A program made the translations under genes and the position numbers. Shown here one piece after another: positions 33,556 to 42,902 of a stretch of DNA of 64,000 nt; the stretch's first letter is position 1, and every line of letters begins with the position of its first letter. The notes below the pieces were generated by a model. The model searched no databases, was not told the DNA's origin, and saw only the letters and a list, made by a program, of their open reading frames with translations. Source of the DNA: Myxococcales bacterium (GTDB lineage Bacteria; Myxococcota_A; Polyangia; Polyangiales; Polyangiaceae). Location: NCBI GenBank assembly GCA_016706225.1, contig JADJKB010000021.1:1302001-1366000 (forward strand), read 5' to 3'.

Positions 33556-34275
33556 TCACAGCGCGTAGCGCACGAAGAACTGCGCCTGACTGGCGATGTC
33601 GAACTGCATCTCGGCCTCGGTGGACCCCTGGCCCGTCAGCGCCGCTTCGGAGGACGCCCCGTACAAGCTGCCGCCGTCGCGGGTGCTGGCGAAGGTCGGC
33701 CGGGTCGTTGCCAGCATACGCACCGTCGCGCCGAGCTTCAGCTCCCGAGTCACGTTGAGATCGCCACCGAGCCCGATGTAGCCCATCGGGTAGACCGCAT
33801 CGACCTTGCCGGCAGGCATCTGCACGCGCGTGTACTCGGCACCACCGCCCACGACGACGAACGGTGTGATGAAGAGGTCCGGGAGCATGCGCAGACCCAC
33901 GCCTGTGAGGGCATGGGTGCTCGTGCGATCCAGGCCCTGGCTCACGACCGCGGGAGTGGCAGCGTAGAAGTCCGCGGAGAGCTCACCGTACAGATACTTG
34001 TTCACATCCAGCGTACCGAAGACTCCGAACCCGTTCATGCGACACGCATCCCAGGCCACTCCGCCGTCCGGATCACGGAAACCATAACCGCCGATGCGCG
34101 CCCCAAAACCAGGCCGCCACGCCTCACTGTCGGCGCGGCGTGCGCGCGGGTCCCGCCGAGGTCCGGTGTCGCCATCGGCGGTCGGGTCGTTGGTGCCAAA
34201 GATGGGATCGGCCTGTGCCGCACTGCCCAGACTCGATATCAAGGCCACCACCAACCAACACGAACTTGTTCTCAT
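33556..34275 (-). CDS. predicted outer-membrane protein
   Basis: A 239-residue exported protein. The start at 34275 is supported by GGAGGTG upstream. The signal MRTSSCWLVVALISSLGSAAQA ends before DPIFGTND. A short charged, Arg-rich segment (DPRARRADSEA) follows. The mature part shows alternating beta strands (FGARIGGYGF, KYLYGELSADFYAA, FITPFVVVGGGAEYTRVQ, GYIGLGGDLNVTRELKLGATVRML, AQFFVRYAL), typical of an OmpA/OmpW-sized barrel. The function is not recognisable. Confidence 0.7.
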   Translation of the reverse strand: MRTSSCWLVVALISSLGSAAQADPIFGTNDPTADGDTGPRRDPRARRADSEAWRPGFGARIGGYGFRDPDGGVAWDACRMNGFGVFGTLDVNKYLYGELSADFYAATPAVVSQGLDRTSTHALTGVGLRMLPDLFITPFVVVGGGAEYTRVQMPAGKVDAVYPMGYIGLGGDLNVTRELKLGATVRMLATTRPTFASTRDGGSLYGASSEAALTGQGSTEAEMQFDIASQAQFFVRYAL

Positions 34276-34433
34276 CTGCACCTCCACGCGAATCGTCAGC
34301 AACCAGCATGCCGCGCGACGCGCGAGAGCTTTGTCGCCGCAACACCAGGCAAGCGAGACGAGCGCGCGAACTGCCGGATACCCTGCTCCGTGCACGCGAA
34401 TTCACGCCGCGACGCGCACCGATCGTGTTTCGA

Positions 34434-35660
34434 ATGCGCGCGAATCACCGCGCAACGAAGCGCGAATTGGGACAAAGATACTGCCTTCAGCTCCGAGTCC
34501 TCGTCGCCCTGGCCGTCGCCCTCGCGGGTTGCTCGAGCACGAGCCCGCGGGATGAAGAGGGACGAGCCCCGGTGGGTGAGCTGGGCATGAACGACGTCTC
34601 GATGCTGTTTCCGTTGCCTGCCCCCGGTCACCTGGACGAGCTGTGGAGCGCGAACACCGTCGGCAGGTTCGGCGCGCTCTTGCCGGTGTCCGTGTTCAGT
34701 CAAGCGCCGTGTCTGACGCCGGGCTGCGAGCAAGACTCCGACTACGACCGCCTGCGCGTCGTCGCCGCGCGGGTCGACCCGTGTTTCCCCTCGCTCACGC
34801 TTGCGCCGTCCCCGGCTTGCCGCTTCCAGGTGCGACTCGTGCTGCAACCCGTCGACGAGAGCCCGGGGCAGGTCGTCACAGAGGACACCGCCATACATCT
34901 ATTTTACGATCTGCCGGTCGGTGACTTCGTGAGCTTGATCGCCGACCTGCTCGCCGCGCAGCGCGGTTCGCTGCCACTCGCAGCCGATCAACCGTTGGGG
35001 CCGCACCCCACACTGCTCGCGGAGGGCCTCTCGGGGGCCTATTCAGTCGGCTTGAAGGGCGCGCTGTCCGCGGTCATCGGCGCCGACCGCCTCACTCGCG
35101 TGACCTTCATGCGGCGGGGGACTGCCGCCGATTCGTGGACCTTCGCTGGCTACGACCTCGTCCACGGCGCCGTGATACCGGTGGCCATCCTGGATCCGAA
35201 GGTCACCGAGCAGTCCTTCGTGAACGACGTCGCGGCGGGCGCGCTCGGATTTGCGGCCAGGCTGGAGCCCGCGAACTTGCCCACACCCGAGGATCTGGGC
35301 CCTGTCTTCGACTCAGTGAGCGCCAAACAGCTCGACGACGACTCACTCTGGCCGAGCTACGAAGCGGCGTTGCGCATCGAGAACCCGGAGCTTCATTCAC
35401 CTGCCAGCGTGGACTGCGTGAGCTGCCACGCCGCGCAGCCTGCGCGCTTCTGGATGGAACGGAACACGGCGCTCGGGAACCGCTTCAGCGCGTCGCGCTA
35501 CACGTCGACGCAACCGCTCGAGGTGGTCAGCGCCATCGACGACACCACCCGAGTGCTGCGAGCCTTCGGCTGGTTTCAGGCGCGACCGGCCATCAGCGCG
35601 CGCGTGGTCAACGAGAGCGCTGCGGTGGTCGCCTACCTGAATCAGCGTCTACTCCAGTGA
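34434..35660 (+). CDS. lipoprotein with a single haem-c motif
   Basis: A 408-residue lipoprotein. The signal LVALAVALAGC has a clear lipobox. The mature protein carries two Cys pairs (CLTPGC, PCFPSLTLAPSPAC). Near the C-terminus it has one CxxCH site (VDCVSCHAAQ; C328, C331, H332), which normally binds haem c. A Met in ARFWMERN could be the distal ligand. No cytochrome fold is obvious in the first 300 residues. It may be a surface electron-transfer or haem protein, or the motif may be structural. It ends seven bases before the convergent histidine kinase gene. Confidence 0.7.
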   Translation: MRANHRATKRELGQRYCLQLRVLVALAVALAGCSSTSPRDEEGRAPVGELGMNDVSMLFPLPAPGHLDELWSANTVGRFGALLPVSVFSQAPCLTPGCEQDSDYDRLRVVAARVDPCFPSLTLAPSPACRFQVRLVLQPVDESPGQVVTEDTAIHLFYDLPVGDFVSLIADLLAAQRGSLPLAADQPLGPHPTLLAEGLSGAYSVGLKGALSAVIGADRLTRVTFMRRGTAADSWTFAGYDLVHGAVIPVAILDPKVTEQSFVNDVAAGALGFAARLEPANLPTPEDLGPVFDSVSAKQLDDDSLWPSYEAALRIENPELHSPASVDCVSCHAAQPARFWMERNTALGNRFSASRYTSTQPLEVVSAIDDTTRVLRAFGWFQARPAISARVVNESAAVVAYLNQRLLQ

Positions 35661-35667
35661 GCTCGGG

Positions 35668-38208
35668 TCAAGCCGGAGCTTCGGCGTCGATGACCGCGCG
35701 CACTGACCGCGCCAGTGCGTGTGCGGTGAATGGCTTGGCCAGAAACTGCGTGCCAGGGTCCAGCACGTTGTTGTGAACGATCGCGTTGTTCGTGAACCCC
35801 GACATGAACAGCACGCGCACTGCCGGTCGACTGGTCTGCAGGCGTTCCGCCAGCGCCTTCCCGCTCAAACGAGGCATGACGACATCCGTCAAGAGCAGAT
35901 GAATGGGCCCCGCATGGCCCCGGGCGACGCTCAGCGCGTCCTGGCCGTCTTTGGCTGTCAAGACCTCGTAGCCACGTTCAGCCAGGATCCGGGCGGCGAG
36001 CTTGCGCACGTCGTCCTCGTCCTCGACCAAGAGGATCGTCTCTCCAGCCCTGGCCCTTTCGGTCTCGGGAGAGTGTTCCACGATGGCGGGCGAAACCGCG
36101 TCGTCCGGTGCCCGCGGGAGGTAGATCTTGAAGGTCGTGCCGTGGCCCAGCTCGCTGTAGACCCAGATGTGTCCGCCGCTCTGGCGGACGATGCCGTACA
36201 CCGTGGCCAGACCGAGGCCCGTGCCTCTGCCCTTCTCCTTGGTGGTGAAGAATGGCTCGAACAGCCGGGTGCGCGTCTCTTCCGTCATGCCTTCGCCGCT
36301 GTCGGTGACCGTGATGCGCACGTAAGGACCGGCGATGACCTCGTGATGGGAGCGGACGTACTCGTCGCCCAGCTCGACGTTGGCCGTCTCGAGCGTCAGG
36401 CGGCCCCCGGACGGCATGGCGTCCCGGGCGTTGACGACCAGGTTGGCGAGCACCTGTTCGACCTGACTCGGATCGACCAAGACTGCCGCGAGATCCGGCT
36501 CGAGATCGACCTCGAGCTCGATGTGCTCGCCGATCAAGCGCGCGAGAAACTCGCTCATCTCGCTGACGATCGCGTTCAGCTGGCAGACGACGGGGCGGAT
36601 CATCTGCCGCCGGCTGAAGGCCAATAGCTGTGAGGTCAACCTCGCAGCCCGCTCCGAAGCCCCGCGGATCTGCAAGAGGTCATCCCGAAGTGGTGCGCCC
36701 TCCGGCAGCTCGGCGAGTGCGAGCTCGGCCGAGACGGAGATGACGGTGAGCACGTTGTTGAAGTCGTGGGCCACGCCGCCGGCCAAGCGCGCCACGGCCT
36801 CGAGCTTCTGCGCGTGCTGGAGCTGGGTCTCGAGCTCACGCTCCCGGCTGACGTCGGTGGCAACGGCGAGGAAGACCGGCGGGTCCTCCCCCGAGATGGT
36901 GGAGAGCCGCAGACAGACCGGGAAACGCGACCCGTCACGACGCTGATATTCGGTGTTCAGCGTCTGGGACTCGGCGCTACCCGTCATGAGCTGGGTGATG
37001 CGGTGACGCAGTTCAGCGGCGTCCAGTCCCGGTGCAAGGTCAGTCAGAGTGCGGCGAGACAGCTCCTCTTCCCCGTAACCGAGCTTCTCCTGGGTCGCCT
37101 TGTTGCTGAGCACGTGCGCGAGGGTCTCGGCTTCGAACACGTCTACTTGCTCGCCGGCTTGATCGAGCAAGTGAGCGAGGCGAGCTGCCCGGCGGTCGGA
37201 CGCTTCCGCGTTCGATTGGAGCTGCCGCGCCTTCGCTTCGAGCCGGTGCCGCTCGAGCTCGACGCGAAGCCCAGCGGTTCGCTTTCGCTCGCCGACCGCC
37301 ACCAGCGCGAGCGAGAGCCCCAGCCAGAGTGCCGCCGCGAGCCCACCCTCGGTCTTCAGGCGCTGCTCGACCGGGGCGAAGGCCTCGGCGCGATCGACCT
37401 TGCGCACGATACCCCAGCCTGTCTCGTGGTTGAAGGAGGTCGCGGAGAGCACACGCGTGCCGGAGTAGTCCAGTCCTTCGGCGAATCCGCCGCGGCCCAT
37501 GAGTGCATTCTGCATCGGAGTGTCGCCGGAGCCTTGGACCGGAAATCGGTGAAACCAATCCGGGTCGGCCCGCTTGAGCTCCGTGAAACACAGGATCTGG
37601 TCGCCCTCCTGCACCCCGATCACTGTCTCTCCGGTGCGAGTACCGGCGGTCTCCTGAGTGACGAGCTTGAAGAGCGTCTGCTGCGGTCGTGTGCTCAGGA
37701 CCACAGCGAAGCGCTCAGCCCCCGCGCCGACCGGATGAGCCACCACGATCGCAAGATTCCGCGGCGAGGTGCCGTCGATGCCCGGGAGGGTCGTCCCGGT
37801 CGCGAGGGCACGTTGCACGACGGCGCGCACGACATCCGACGGCGGTGTGGCGCCCGCCGTCGCGGCGTGAAGCTGACCCGCTGCGCCGAAAACCGCGGCC
37901 CACTCGTAGGCAAAGACCGAGCGAGTGCGCTCCAAGCTTTCCACCAGCGCCGCCCGCGCTGCCGACTCCGCGGGCGCCCGGACGAACTCCTTCAAGGCCA
38001 CGCCGCGAGCCAGGAGCTCGGCGTCACCGTGACGCTCACGCCACCACAGGCCTACCGCGGCCCCCTTGACCTTGACCACCTGCTCGGTGCGCGCCTGCCA
38101 GTATTCGAGGGCGTTGTCGCGCGCGGAGCCAACCCGCCAGAACATCAGGCCGAGAAGGGGCGCCCCAATCACGAGGAGCCAGAGGATTGCTCGGTTGCGG
38201 AGGTTCAT
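35668..38208 (-). CDS. membrane hybrid histidine kinase with PAS domain
   Basis: An 846-residue sensor kinase. The start at 38208 has GGAAGG upstream. TM1 (about 5-24) and TM2 (AAALWLGLSLALVAVG, about 290) enclose a periplasmic sensor of about 260 residues, Cache-like in outline. Then come a coiled stretch and a PAS domain (NKATQEKLGYGEEELSRR to AVATDVSRE). HisKA has LAGGVAHDFNNVL, HATPase has N-D-A-M, DSGEGM and GTGLGLATVYG boxes, and a C-terminal receiver has LLTDVVMPRLSG. The HDFNN class of kinases often passes phosphate to its own receiver. No response regulator gene is adjacent. The signal is unknown. Confidence 0.92.
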   Translation of the reverse strand: MNLRNRAILWLLVIGAPLLGLMFWRVGSARDNALEYWQARTEQVVKVKGAAVGLWWRERHGDAELLARGVALKEFVRAPAESAARAALVESLERTRSVFAYEWAAVFGAAGQLHAATAGATPPSDVVRAVVQRALATGTTLPGIDGTSPRNLAIVVAHPVGAGAERFAVVLSTRPQQTLFKLVTQETAGTRTGETVIGVQEGDQILCFTELKRADPDWFHRFPVQGSGDTPMQNALMGRGGFAEGLDYSGTRVLSATSFNHETGWGIVRKVDRAEAFAPVEQRLKTEGGLAAALWLGLSLALVAVGERKRTAGLRVELERHRLEAKARQLQSNAEASDRRAARLAHLLDQAGEQVDVFEAETLAHVLSNKATQEKLGYGEEELSRRTLTDLAPGLDAAELRHRITQLMTGSAESQTLNTEYQRRDGSRFPVCLRLSTISGEDPPVFLAVATDVSRERELETQLQHAQKLEAVARLAGGVAHDFNNVLTVISVSAELALAELPEGAPLRDDLLQIRGASERAARLTSQLLAFSRRQMIRPVVCQLNAIVSEMSEFLARLIGEHIELEVDLEPDLAAVLVDPSQVEQVLANLVVNARDAMPSGGRLTLETANVELGDEYVRSHHEVIAGPYVRITVTDSGEGMTEETRTRLFEPFFTTKEKGRGTGLGLATVYGIVRQSGGHIWVYSELGHGTTFKIYLPRAPDDAVSPAIVEHSPETERARAGETILLVEDEDDVRKLAARILAERGYEVLTAKDGQDALSVARGHAGPIHLLLTDVVMPRLSGKALAERLQTSRPAVRVLFMSGFTNNAIVHNNVLDPGTQFLAKPFTAHALARSVRAVIDAEAPA

Positions 38209-38383
38209 GGTCCTTCCCCCCTGGGCACCACGACGGCCGCTGGAAGCAGCGGCTCGCACGCGGCGTCCTGCCTGGGTCTCGACCCTAGCATCCGACGAGC
38301 GAATGCAAAGCTCCGGCGGCAAGCCCACGCCCCATCGCTTCCGAGCCGTCCCCCGACGCGCACTATTTGGTTATCCTGCCTGA

Positions 38384-38947
38384 GTGGATTCGGAGCGTTT
38401 TCATCCGCCGCCCACGCCGCCGCCGGTGCCGCTGCCGCGTGAGGCCCCGAGCTCCGGCCTCCGCCTGCTCGGGATCGCACAGTGTGCTCTGGGAGTGTTC
38501 GGTCTGTCAGCCGCGCCACTCACGCTGATCACTCGCTTCGTCGCCCGCGATCCGGGTTCGCTCCGCGTACAAGAGCTGCTCTGGGAAGGCTTCCTCGGGG
38601 CCTGGATGTACGCGTCGCTGGCGCTTGGTACCCTCGCTGCGATCTTGCTGATTGCCGCAGGCGTCGGAGTGGTGCGCGGGCGCCGCTGGGGTCGGAGCCT
38701 CACGCTCTGGCACGCAGGCATCTCGGTCGCGCTGATGGTGCTCGGACAGCTCGTCTCCGTCCTGTTCCTGTATCCCGCTCTCTGGCAGCTCGGGCAGGGC
38801 GGCACGGCCGCGGAGCGCGGCGGCGCCATCGGCGGCGTGGTGGGCGGCCTGTTCGGGGGTCTGTTTGCCCTTGTCTTGCCCGTCCTGGAATTGATCGTGA
38901 TGACCCGGCCACACGTCCGCGATTTCTTCGCGCAGGCGGAGAGTTGA
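38384..38947 (+). CDS. four-helix membrane protein, function unknown
   Basis: A 187-residue integral membrane protein with GTG start. A Pro-rich N-terminus (PPPTPPPVPLP) is followed by about four hydrophobic helices: LGIAQCALGVFGLSAAPLTL, MYASLALGTLAAILLIAAGV, LWHAGISVALMVLGQLVSVL and a Gly-rich one (GGVVGGLFGGLFALVLPVLE). It ends in a short acidic tail. I recognise no family. The stop overlaps a possible TTG start of the next gene (TTGA), so the two are probably co-translated. Confidence 0.7.
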   Translation: MDSERFHPPPTPPPVPLPREAPSSGLRLLGIAQCALGVFGLSAAPLTLITRFVARDPGSLRVQELLWEGFLGAWMYASLALGTLAAILLIAAGVGVVRGRRWGRSLTLWHAGISVALMVLGQLVSVLFLYPALWQLGQGGTAAERGGAIGGVVGGLFGGLFALVLPVLELIVMTRPHVRDFFAQAES

Positions 38948-38961
38948 CCCGCGAGGTTTCG

Positions 38962-39486
38962 GTGAGCGAGAGCCGCGCGGAGCCACGCGCATCGAGAAAG
39001 CTGGCGCTCGGCGCGGGGCTGATCGCGACGCTGATGCTGCTCGGGCTGCTGCTGCAACGGGCGCGAGCGCCGGACCCAACGAACGTTCCCTTGGGGATCG
39101 CGGGCGCCAAGCTCGGGAGCAGACTCTCCGATGTGCGCGGCGCACTTCCGAACCTGGTTCCATCCGGCGAGTCCTCGGGTGAGACACCGACGTATCGCAC
39201 ACGCACCTCGGTGTTCGATGAACGGGCCAGCTGCAGCCTCGAGTTCGCAATCGCCGCAACACTGTCGCGCATCGAGTGTGTCGTGGAGCTGCCCGCTTCC
39301 AGAGACGCCAGCGCAAAGGTCCGCGCGAGGCTGCTGGCCACGCTGCGTGGCCTGTATGGCAAAGAGAGCGAAGCCGGCGGAGGCACCTGGCTCTGGCAAA
39401 ATGCGCGCGCGCGCCTGCGGCTGCGCGAGTCCGCCGACGCCGTGCCCACACTTCAGTTGAGCAACTGGCTGCGCTCACCCGAATGA
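38962..39486 (+). CDS. single-pass membrane protein, function unknown
   Basis: A 174-residue protein. After a basic N-terminus (SRAEPRASRK) one hydrophobic helix (LALGAGLIATLMLLGLLL) anchors a periplasmic domain. That domain starts VPLGIAGAKLGSRLSDVR and has one Cys pair (ASCSLEF, IECVVEL), probably a disulfide. The GTG at 38962 with GAGG five bases upstream is preferred, but TTG at 38944 overlapping the upstream stop is equally possible. No named family. It seems to be coupled with the four-helix membrane protein. Confidence 0.6.
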   Translation: MSESRAEPRASRKLALGAGLIATLMLLGLLLQRARAPDPTNVPLGIAGAKLGSRLSDVRGALPNLVPSGESSGETPTYRTRTSVFDERASCSLEFAIAATLSRIECVVELPASRDASAKVRARLLATLRGLYGKESEAGGGTWLWQNARARLRLRESADAVPTLQLSNWLRSPE

Positions 39487-39521
39487 GCCAAAGCCGAGAT
39501 GTGTCGAAAATCCAATGCGGG

Positions 39522-40709
39522 TCAGGGCGCGAGCAGCTGTTTTTGCGTGCTGTAGCTCCACACCGCGAGCCAGGTCGGTCCACCCACGGCAACCAGCGAA
39601 CCCGATGGAGACAGCACGACGCCGCGGTTCTTGGTGATCTCGCGTACCCAGTCGTCCTCGGCGGTGGCGGGGTCGAGCGGCAGCTCGCTGCTCATGCGCT
39701 CCTTGCCGCTCCCGTCCAGCACCAAGAGCCGCCACGTGCGCGGAGCCAAACCCGAGTCGGCGGCCGCGCCGTCGACCTGCGCTCGGGTCTCGAGGCGGAG
39801 CAGCGCGATTTCCGTGTCGTTGGTGGCCAGATCGAAGGTCCCCGGCAGCTCCAAGGTCTTCTTCACGACCAGCCGGGTCGTGCTCAGCTGGGTCAGCATC
39901 AGCCTCCCGTCGGTCTGCGCCAACCAGATCTCGTCCAGGCGCCGCGTCGTCAGGATCCGCCACACGTCACTGCCCGACGGTAGGTCCAACGACCAGCGCT
40001 TGCCGCCCGGAAAGAAGCGCTCGAGCTTCGGCCCGGCGGTGTACACGTAAGACCCGTCCTTGAGCAGCGCGAACGCCTTCTGGTCCGCGCGTTCCAGCTC
40101 GATGAAGTCGAGCGTCTCGAGCCGTCCGTCGGCGCTGAGCTCGTACGGATAGAGCGTGGGGTCGATGCCGTGGTGGACCCAGAGTTTGTTCTTGGCCCGC
40201 CGGTCGCCGAGCAAGAGTGAGTCGGGGAAAAGCGGGAGGCGCGAATAGTGCTCGGCCTTCTTCGGATCTCTCGGCACACGCCAGAGGTCGCTGACTCCGG
40301 CAACCAGCACACTGCCATCCGAGAGCGTTGCGGCCCGACGGGGGTCCCGGACCGGGAGGCGCGTGAGCACTTTCAGATCGTCGAGCCCGCGCAGCACGAG
40401 CTCGGTCTCCGTGAGCTGAGCGAGTCGGTCCTTGCCGAAGGCGAGCTTCTGCGTCGGCACGCGCCGGGGTGCCACTTCGAGCTTGGAGCGTCTGAGCTCC
40501 GCCACGAGTCGCTTCGCCTCCGCTCCCGCATCGACGTCGCCCGCGGCCGTTGCCTCGCCGGGCGCCGCGTCGCCCGCAGGCGCCGCCGGCCGCTCCGGCA
40601 GACCGGGGCGCGTCGGCGGCTCCGAAGGCGGTGAACGCTCGTCACATCCGAGCGCCACGGACGCCACGCCCAGGGCAAAAATCCAAGCCAGCGACCGCGA
40701 TCTGAGCAT
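39522..40709 (-). CDS. lipoprotein, WD/beta-propeller-like
   Basis: A 395-residue lipoprotein. The start at 40709 gives a signal SLAWIFALGVASVALGC with lipobox ALGC. An Ala/Pro linker runs to about residue 60. The rest is built of repeated four-strand blades with turns such as LSDGSVLVAGVSDLWRV, LKDGSYVYTAGPKLERF, TDGRLMLTQLSTTRLVV and SPSGSLVAVGGPTWLAVWS. That suggests a beta-propeller. There is no catalytic motif. A protein-binding or envelope scaffold role is likely. It is divergent from the small lipoprotein gene at 40774. Confidence 0.7.
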   Translation of the reverse strand: MLRSRSLAWIFALGVASVALGCDERSPPSEPPTRPGLPERPAAPAGDAAPGEATAAGDVDAGAEAKRLVAELRRSKLEVAPRRVPTQKLAFGKDRLAQLTETELVLRGLDDLKVLTRLPVRDPRRAATLSDGSVLVAGVSDLWRVPRDPKKAEHYSRLPLFPDSLLLGDRRAKNKLWVHHGIDPTLYPYELSADGRLETLDFIELERADQKAFALLKDGSYVYTAGPKLERFFPGGKRWSLDLPSGSDVWRILTTRRLDEIWLAQTDGRLMLTQLSTTRLVVKKTLELPGTFDLATNDTEIALLRLETRAQVDGAAADSGLAPRTWRLLVLDGSGKERMSSELPLDPATAEDDWVREITKNRGVVLSPSGSLVAVGGPTWLAVWSYSTQKQLLAP

Positions 40710-40773
40710 GAGCGCTGAGCATAACAAACAGTCCGAGGATGACAGCCGCGGTTGTTGCGAGTACTTCGACGAA

Positions 40774-41199
40774 ATGCTCGCTCGCGGCCCTGCCGTTGCG
40801 CTCCTTGCGCTGACGCTGCTCGGCGGGTGCGGTTATTTTCGTCGGGTCGGGGAGTGTCGGCGCCTGGCCAGACACGTGAACGGCGCGCTCGACCAGATCT
40901 CCGCGACGCACGACGCCGGCGCCGCGACCTCTGCCACCTATTCGGATCTGGCAGAGCGCTATGAGCGCCTGGCTCGGGACATCGACGGCTTCGCGAAGAC
41001 GGACGACGCCCTCGGCCGAACACTCAAGGAGTACGCTCAGTCGTGCCAAGAGACGGCCAGGTCGTTGCGCACTCTGGCCCAAGCGCTGGACAAACCCGAT
41101 CCGATCGCCGCAGCGCGCGTGCGCCGGGAGATGGGGAACTTCGTGCGCCGGGACAAAGTGCTGACGGCGCGCATCGAGGGCCTGTGCTCGGAGCCCTGA
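40774..41199 (+). CDS. small helical lipoprotein
   Basis: A 141-residue lipoprotein. ATG at 40774 is chosen because it directly begins a signal, MLARGPAVALLALTLLGGC, with lipobox LGGC. An earlier in-frame ATG at 40708 would bury that signal. The mature chain is almost wholly alpha-helical (YSDLAERYERLARDIDGF, LKEYAQSCQETARSLRTLAQ), with three cysteines. It may form a small coiled bundle. Family not recognised. Confidence 0.68.
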   Translation: MLARGPAVALLALTLLGGCGYFRRVGECRRLARHVNGALDQISATHDAGAATSATYSDLAERYERLARDIDGFAKTDDALGRTLKEYAQSCQETARSLRTLAQALDKPDPIAAARVRREMGNFVRRDKVLTARIEGLCSEP

Positions 41200-41208
41200 T
41201 GGGCGTGA

Positions 41209-41673
41209 TCACGGCGCGGCGTCAGCAGGCAGGCGGCGTCGGCTCGGGTCGGCGACGCGCCCGTACAATCCCGTGACCGGTGTGTGCCACCTGACCTCGG
41301 CGCGCTCACCCTCCAGCGTGAAGGAGTCGGGATTGCCAATCCAGCTCGAACCGTGCACTGCCTCTGCGTAGTGAAACGAGAGCCCGACACACAGGAGCGT
41401 GAATGAGCCCGCGGCGGCGAAGCGTAGCGGTCGAGGCTCGACGAACAGGACCACGAGGAACACTGCCAGGCCCGGGACCAACCACTGGCTCAACGGGGCG
41501 CCCGCGTCGCAGCGGTGCAGCCCCGCCGACGCACCGAAGGCGGGTACCATGAGGCTAACGCCCGCCCCGAGGGCGCGCCAGAGCGTGGGTTTGCCGAATC
41601 TTGCCAGCACGAGCAACAGCGCCGCGAGGGCGCTGCCAACGATCCCAATGAAGTGCACCACGCCGGCGCTCAT
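41209..41673 (-). CDS. small membrane protein, last gene of five-gene operon
   Basis: A 154-residue integral membrane protein with about four helices: VVHFIGIVGSALAALLLVLA, ALGAGVSLMVPAFGASAG, WLVPGLAVFLVVLFV and LRFAAAGSFTLLCVGLSF. Its ATG overlaps the stop of the FGE-like gene (ATGA), so it is translationally coupled to it. The soluble end carries WHTPVTGLYGRV. Function unknown. Its place at the end of the operon suggests that it may anchor the lipoprotein complex encoded upstream. Confidence 0.7.
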   Translation of the reverse strand: MSAGVVHFIGIVGSALAALLLVLARFGKPTLWRALGAGVSLMVPAFGASAGLHRCDAGAPLSQWLVPGLAVFLVVLFVEPRPLRFAAAGSFTLLCVGLSFHYAEAVHGSSWIGNPDSFTLEGERAEVRWHTPVTGLYGRVADPSRRRLPADAAP

Positions 41674-42902
41674 GGCTTCTTCTTCTTCTTCTTCGGTCGC
41701 GGCACCTTGCGCTCCTTCGGCCCGACGCTCACGTGTCCCCACACGTACCCGACCTGGCGCCGGAACTGCCCCAGCTCGTCCCCACCGAACAGCCAGAGAT
41801 CCCTGGGATCGTTGTCCATGTAGAGCATGGGGGCCCAATACCCACTCGACACCCAGGCGAGCACCTGAGGCGCGGTCAGCGTCGCCCGCACGAGCAGGAT
41901 GCCACAAGCCGGTTTCACCGCCAGGCCCGAACAGCCGCTGAGCACGTGGATCTCTTCGTTGCCGATCGGGCGCCAGACCCACTCGCGCTCGAAGTGGAAG
42001 CCCTTCTGGCCGCCGAGGTCGGTCTTGGCTTCTTCGGGGAGCAACGCGAGAGCCGCACTCGCGAGCTCCTTGTTCATGGACGCTCGGGCGTCCAGCTTCT
42101 CACCACGCGCGACCTCGAGCGCGACCTCGTCGTCGTTCCGTGGACCGGCACAGCAGCGGAAGCCGATGTTCGCAGCCTTCGTGTCGGCAGAGCGTCCAAT
42201 GGCATTCGCACAACGCCCGACCAGCTCACCTTGCGCGGCGTTCCCACCGCGGAGCGCGATCAACGCGCGGTCCGAGCCACGACCCCAGGGACTGTCCGTC
42301 CACTCCCACACCCCGCCGTGCATGTCGCGGACGCCGAACTCACTGCGACAGCCGGCCAAAAAACCCGTCGGCCGCATCGCGGACGAAGCCCCCGTCCCAC
42401 AGCGCTCCGCGCGGTAGACGTTCCCGTACTCGTAAGTGGTATTGGTTGGTCCCTTGCACGCGCGCTCCCACTCCAGCTCACTGCAGAGTCGTTTGCCCTT
42501 CTCTTCGCAGTGCGCAGCTGCGTCCGGCTGACTCGCCGCGGTGAGCGGGATCGCACCCTCTTCGTTCGGGAACGGAAACACGTCGATGTAGAAACCGTGC
42601 AAGATCAGCTGTTCTCCGAGCATTTCCTGGTCGGCGAGGCGCGGGTAGGCGTCCGGTGCGGTCCCTGCGATGAGCGCTCCACCCGGGATCCAGAGCATGC
42701 CGCGCATCGGGGCCGGCGGGGCGACCGGGGGCCCGAGGGAGCCGCTCGGCGCGCTCGCGGCGTCGGCCGCGCCGCCCGGAGCCTTCGACTTGCAACCGGC
42801 AAGGCCGACGGAGCCCAGCAAGATCACCGCAATCAGGACGCACCGGCTCTTGCTTGGCCTGCCGGCGAGGCTGCGTTCGCTCGGAGCGAACGCGCCATTC
42901 AT
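41670..42902 (-). CDS. FGE-sulfatase-domain lipoprotein
   Basis: A 410-residue lipoprotein. The signal SRCVLIAVILLGSVGLAGC has lipobox LAGC (C37). Residues about 66-260 form a formylglycine-generating-enzyme-like domain: MLWIPGGALIAG, KRLCSELEWERACKG, EFGVRDMHGGVWEWTDS, ALRGGN and NIGFRCC. In many bacteria this fold is not a formylglycine enzyme but a surface or regulatory domain; I do not see the active-site cysteine pair of true FGE. The C-terminal half (about 265-400) is an unknown beta-rich domain ending in a poly-Lys tail. The start overlaps the NtrC stop by four bases. Confidence 0.82.
   Translation of the reverse strand: MNGAFAPSERSLAGRPSKSRCVLIAVILLGSVGLAGCKSKAPGGAADAASAPSGSLGPPVAPPAPMRGMLWIPGGALIAGTAPDAYPRLADQEMLGEQLILHGFYIDVFPFPNEEGAIPLTAASQPDAAAHCEEKGKRLCSELEWERACKGPTNTTYEYGNVYRAERCGTGASSAMRPTGFLAGCRSEFGVRDMHGGVWEWTDSPWGRGSDRALIALRGGNAAQGELVGRCANAIGRSADTKAANIGFRCCAGPRNDDEVALEVARGEKLDARASMNKELASAALALLPEEAKTDLGGQKGFHFEREWVWRPIGNEEIHVLSGCSGLAVKPACGILLVRATLTAPQVLAWVSSGYWAPMLYMDNDPRDLWLFGGDELGQFRRQVGYVWGHVSVGPKERKVPRPKKKKKKP

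Noticed and set aside
33359..33559. A 66-codon frame on the minus strand between mscL and the outer-membrane protein gene
   Set aside because: It has no ribosome site, no homology I can recognise, and a basic, low-complexity composition.
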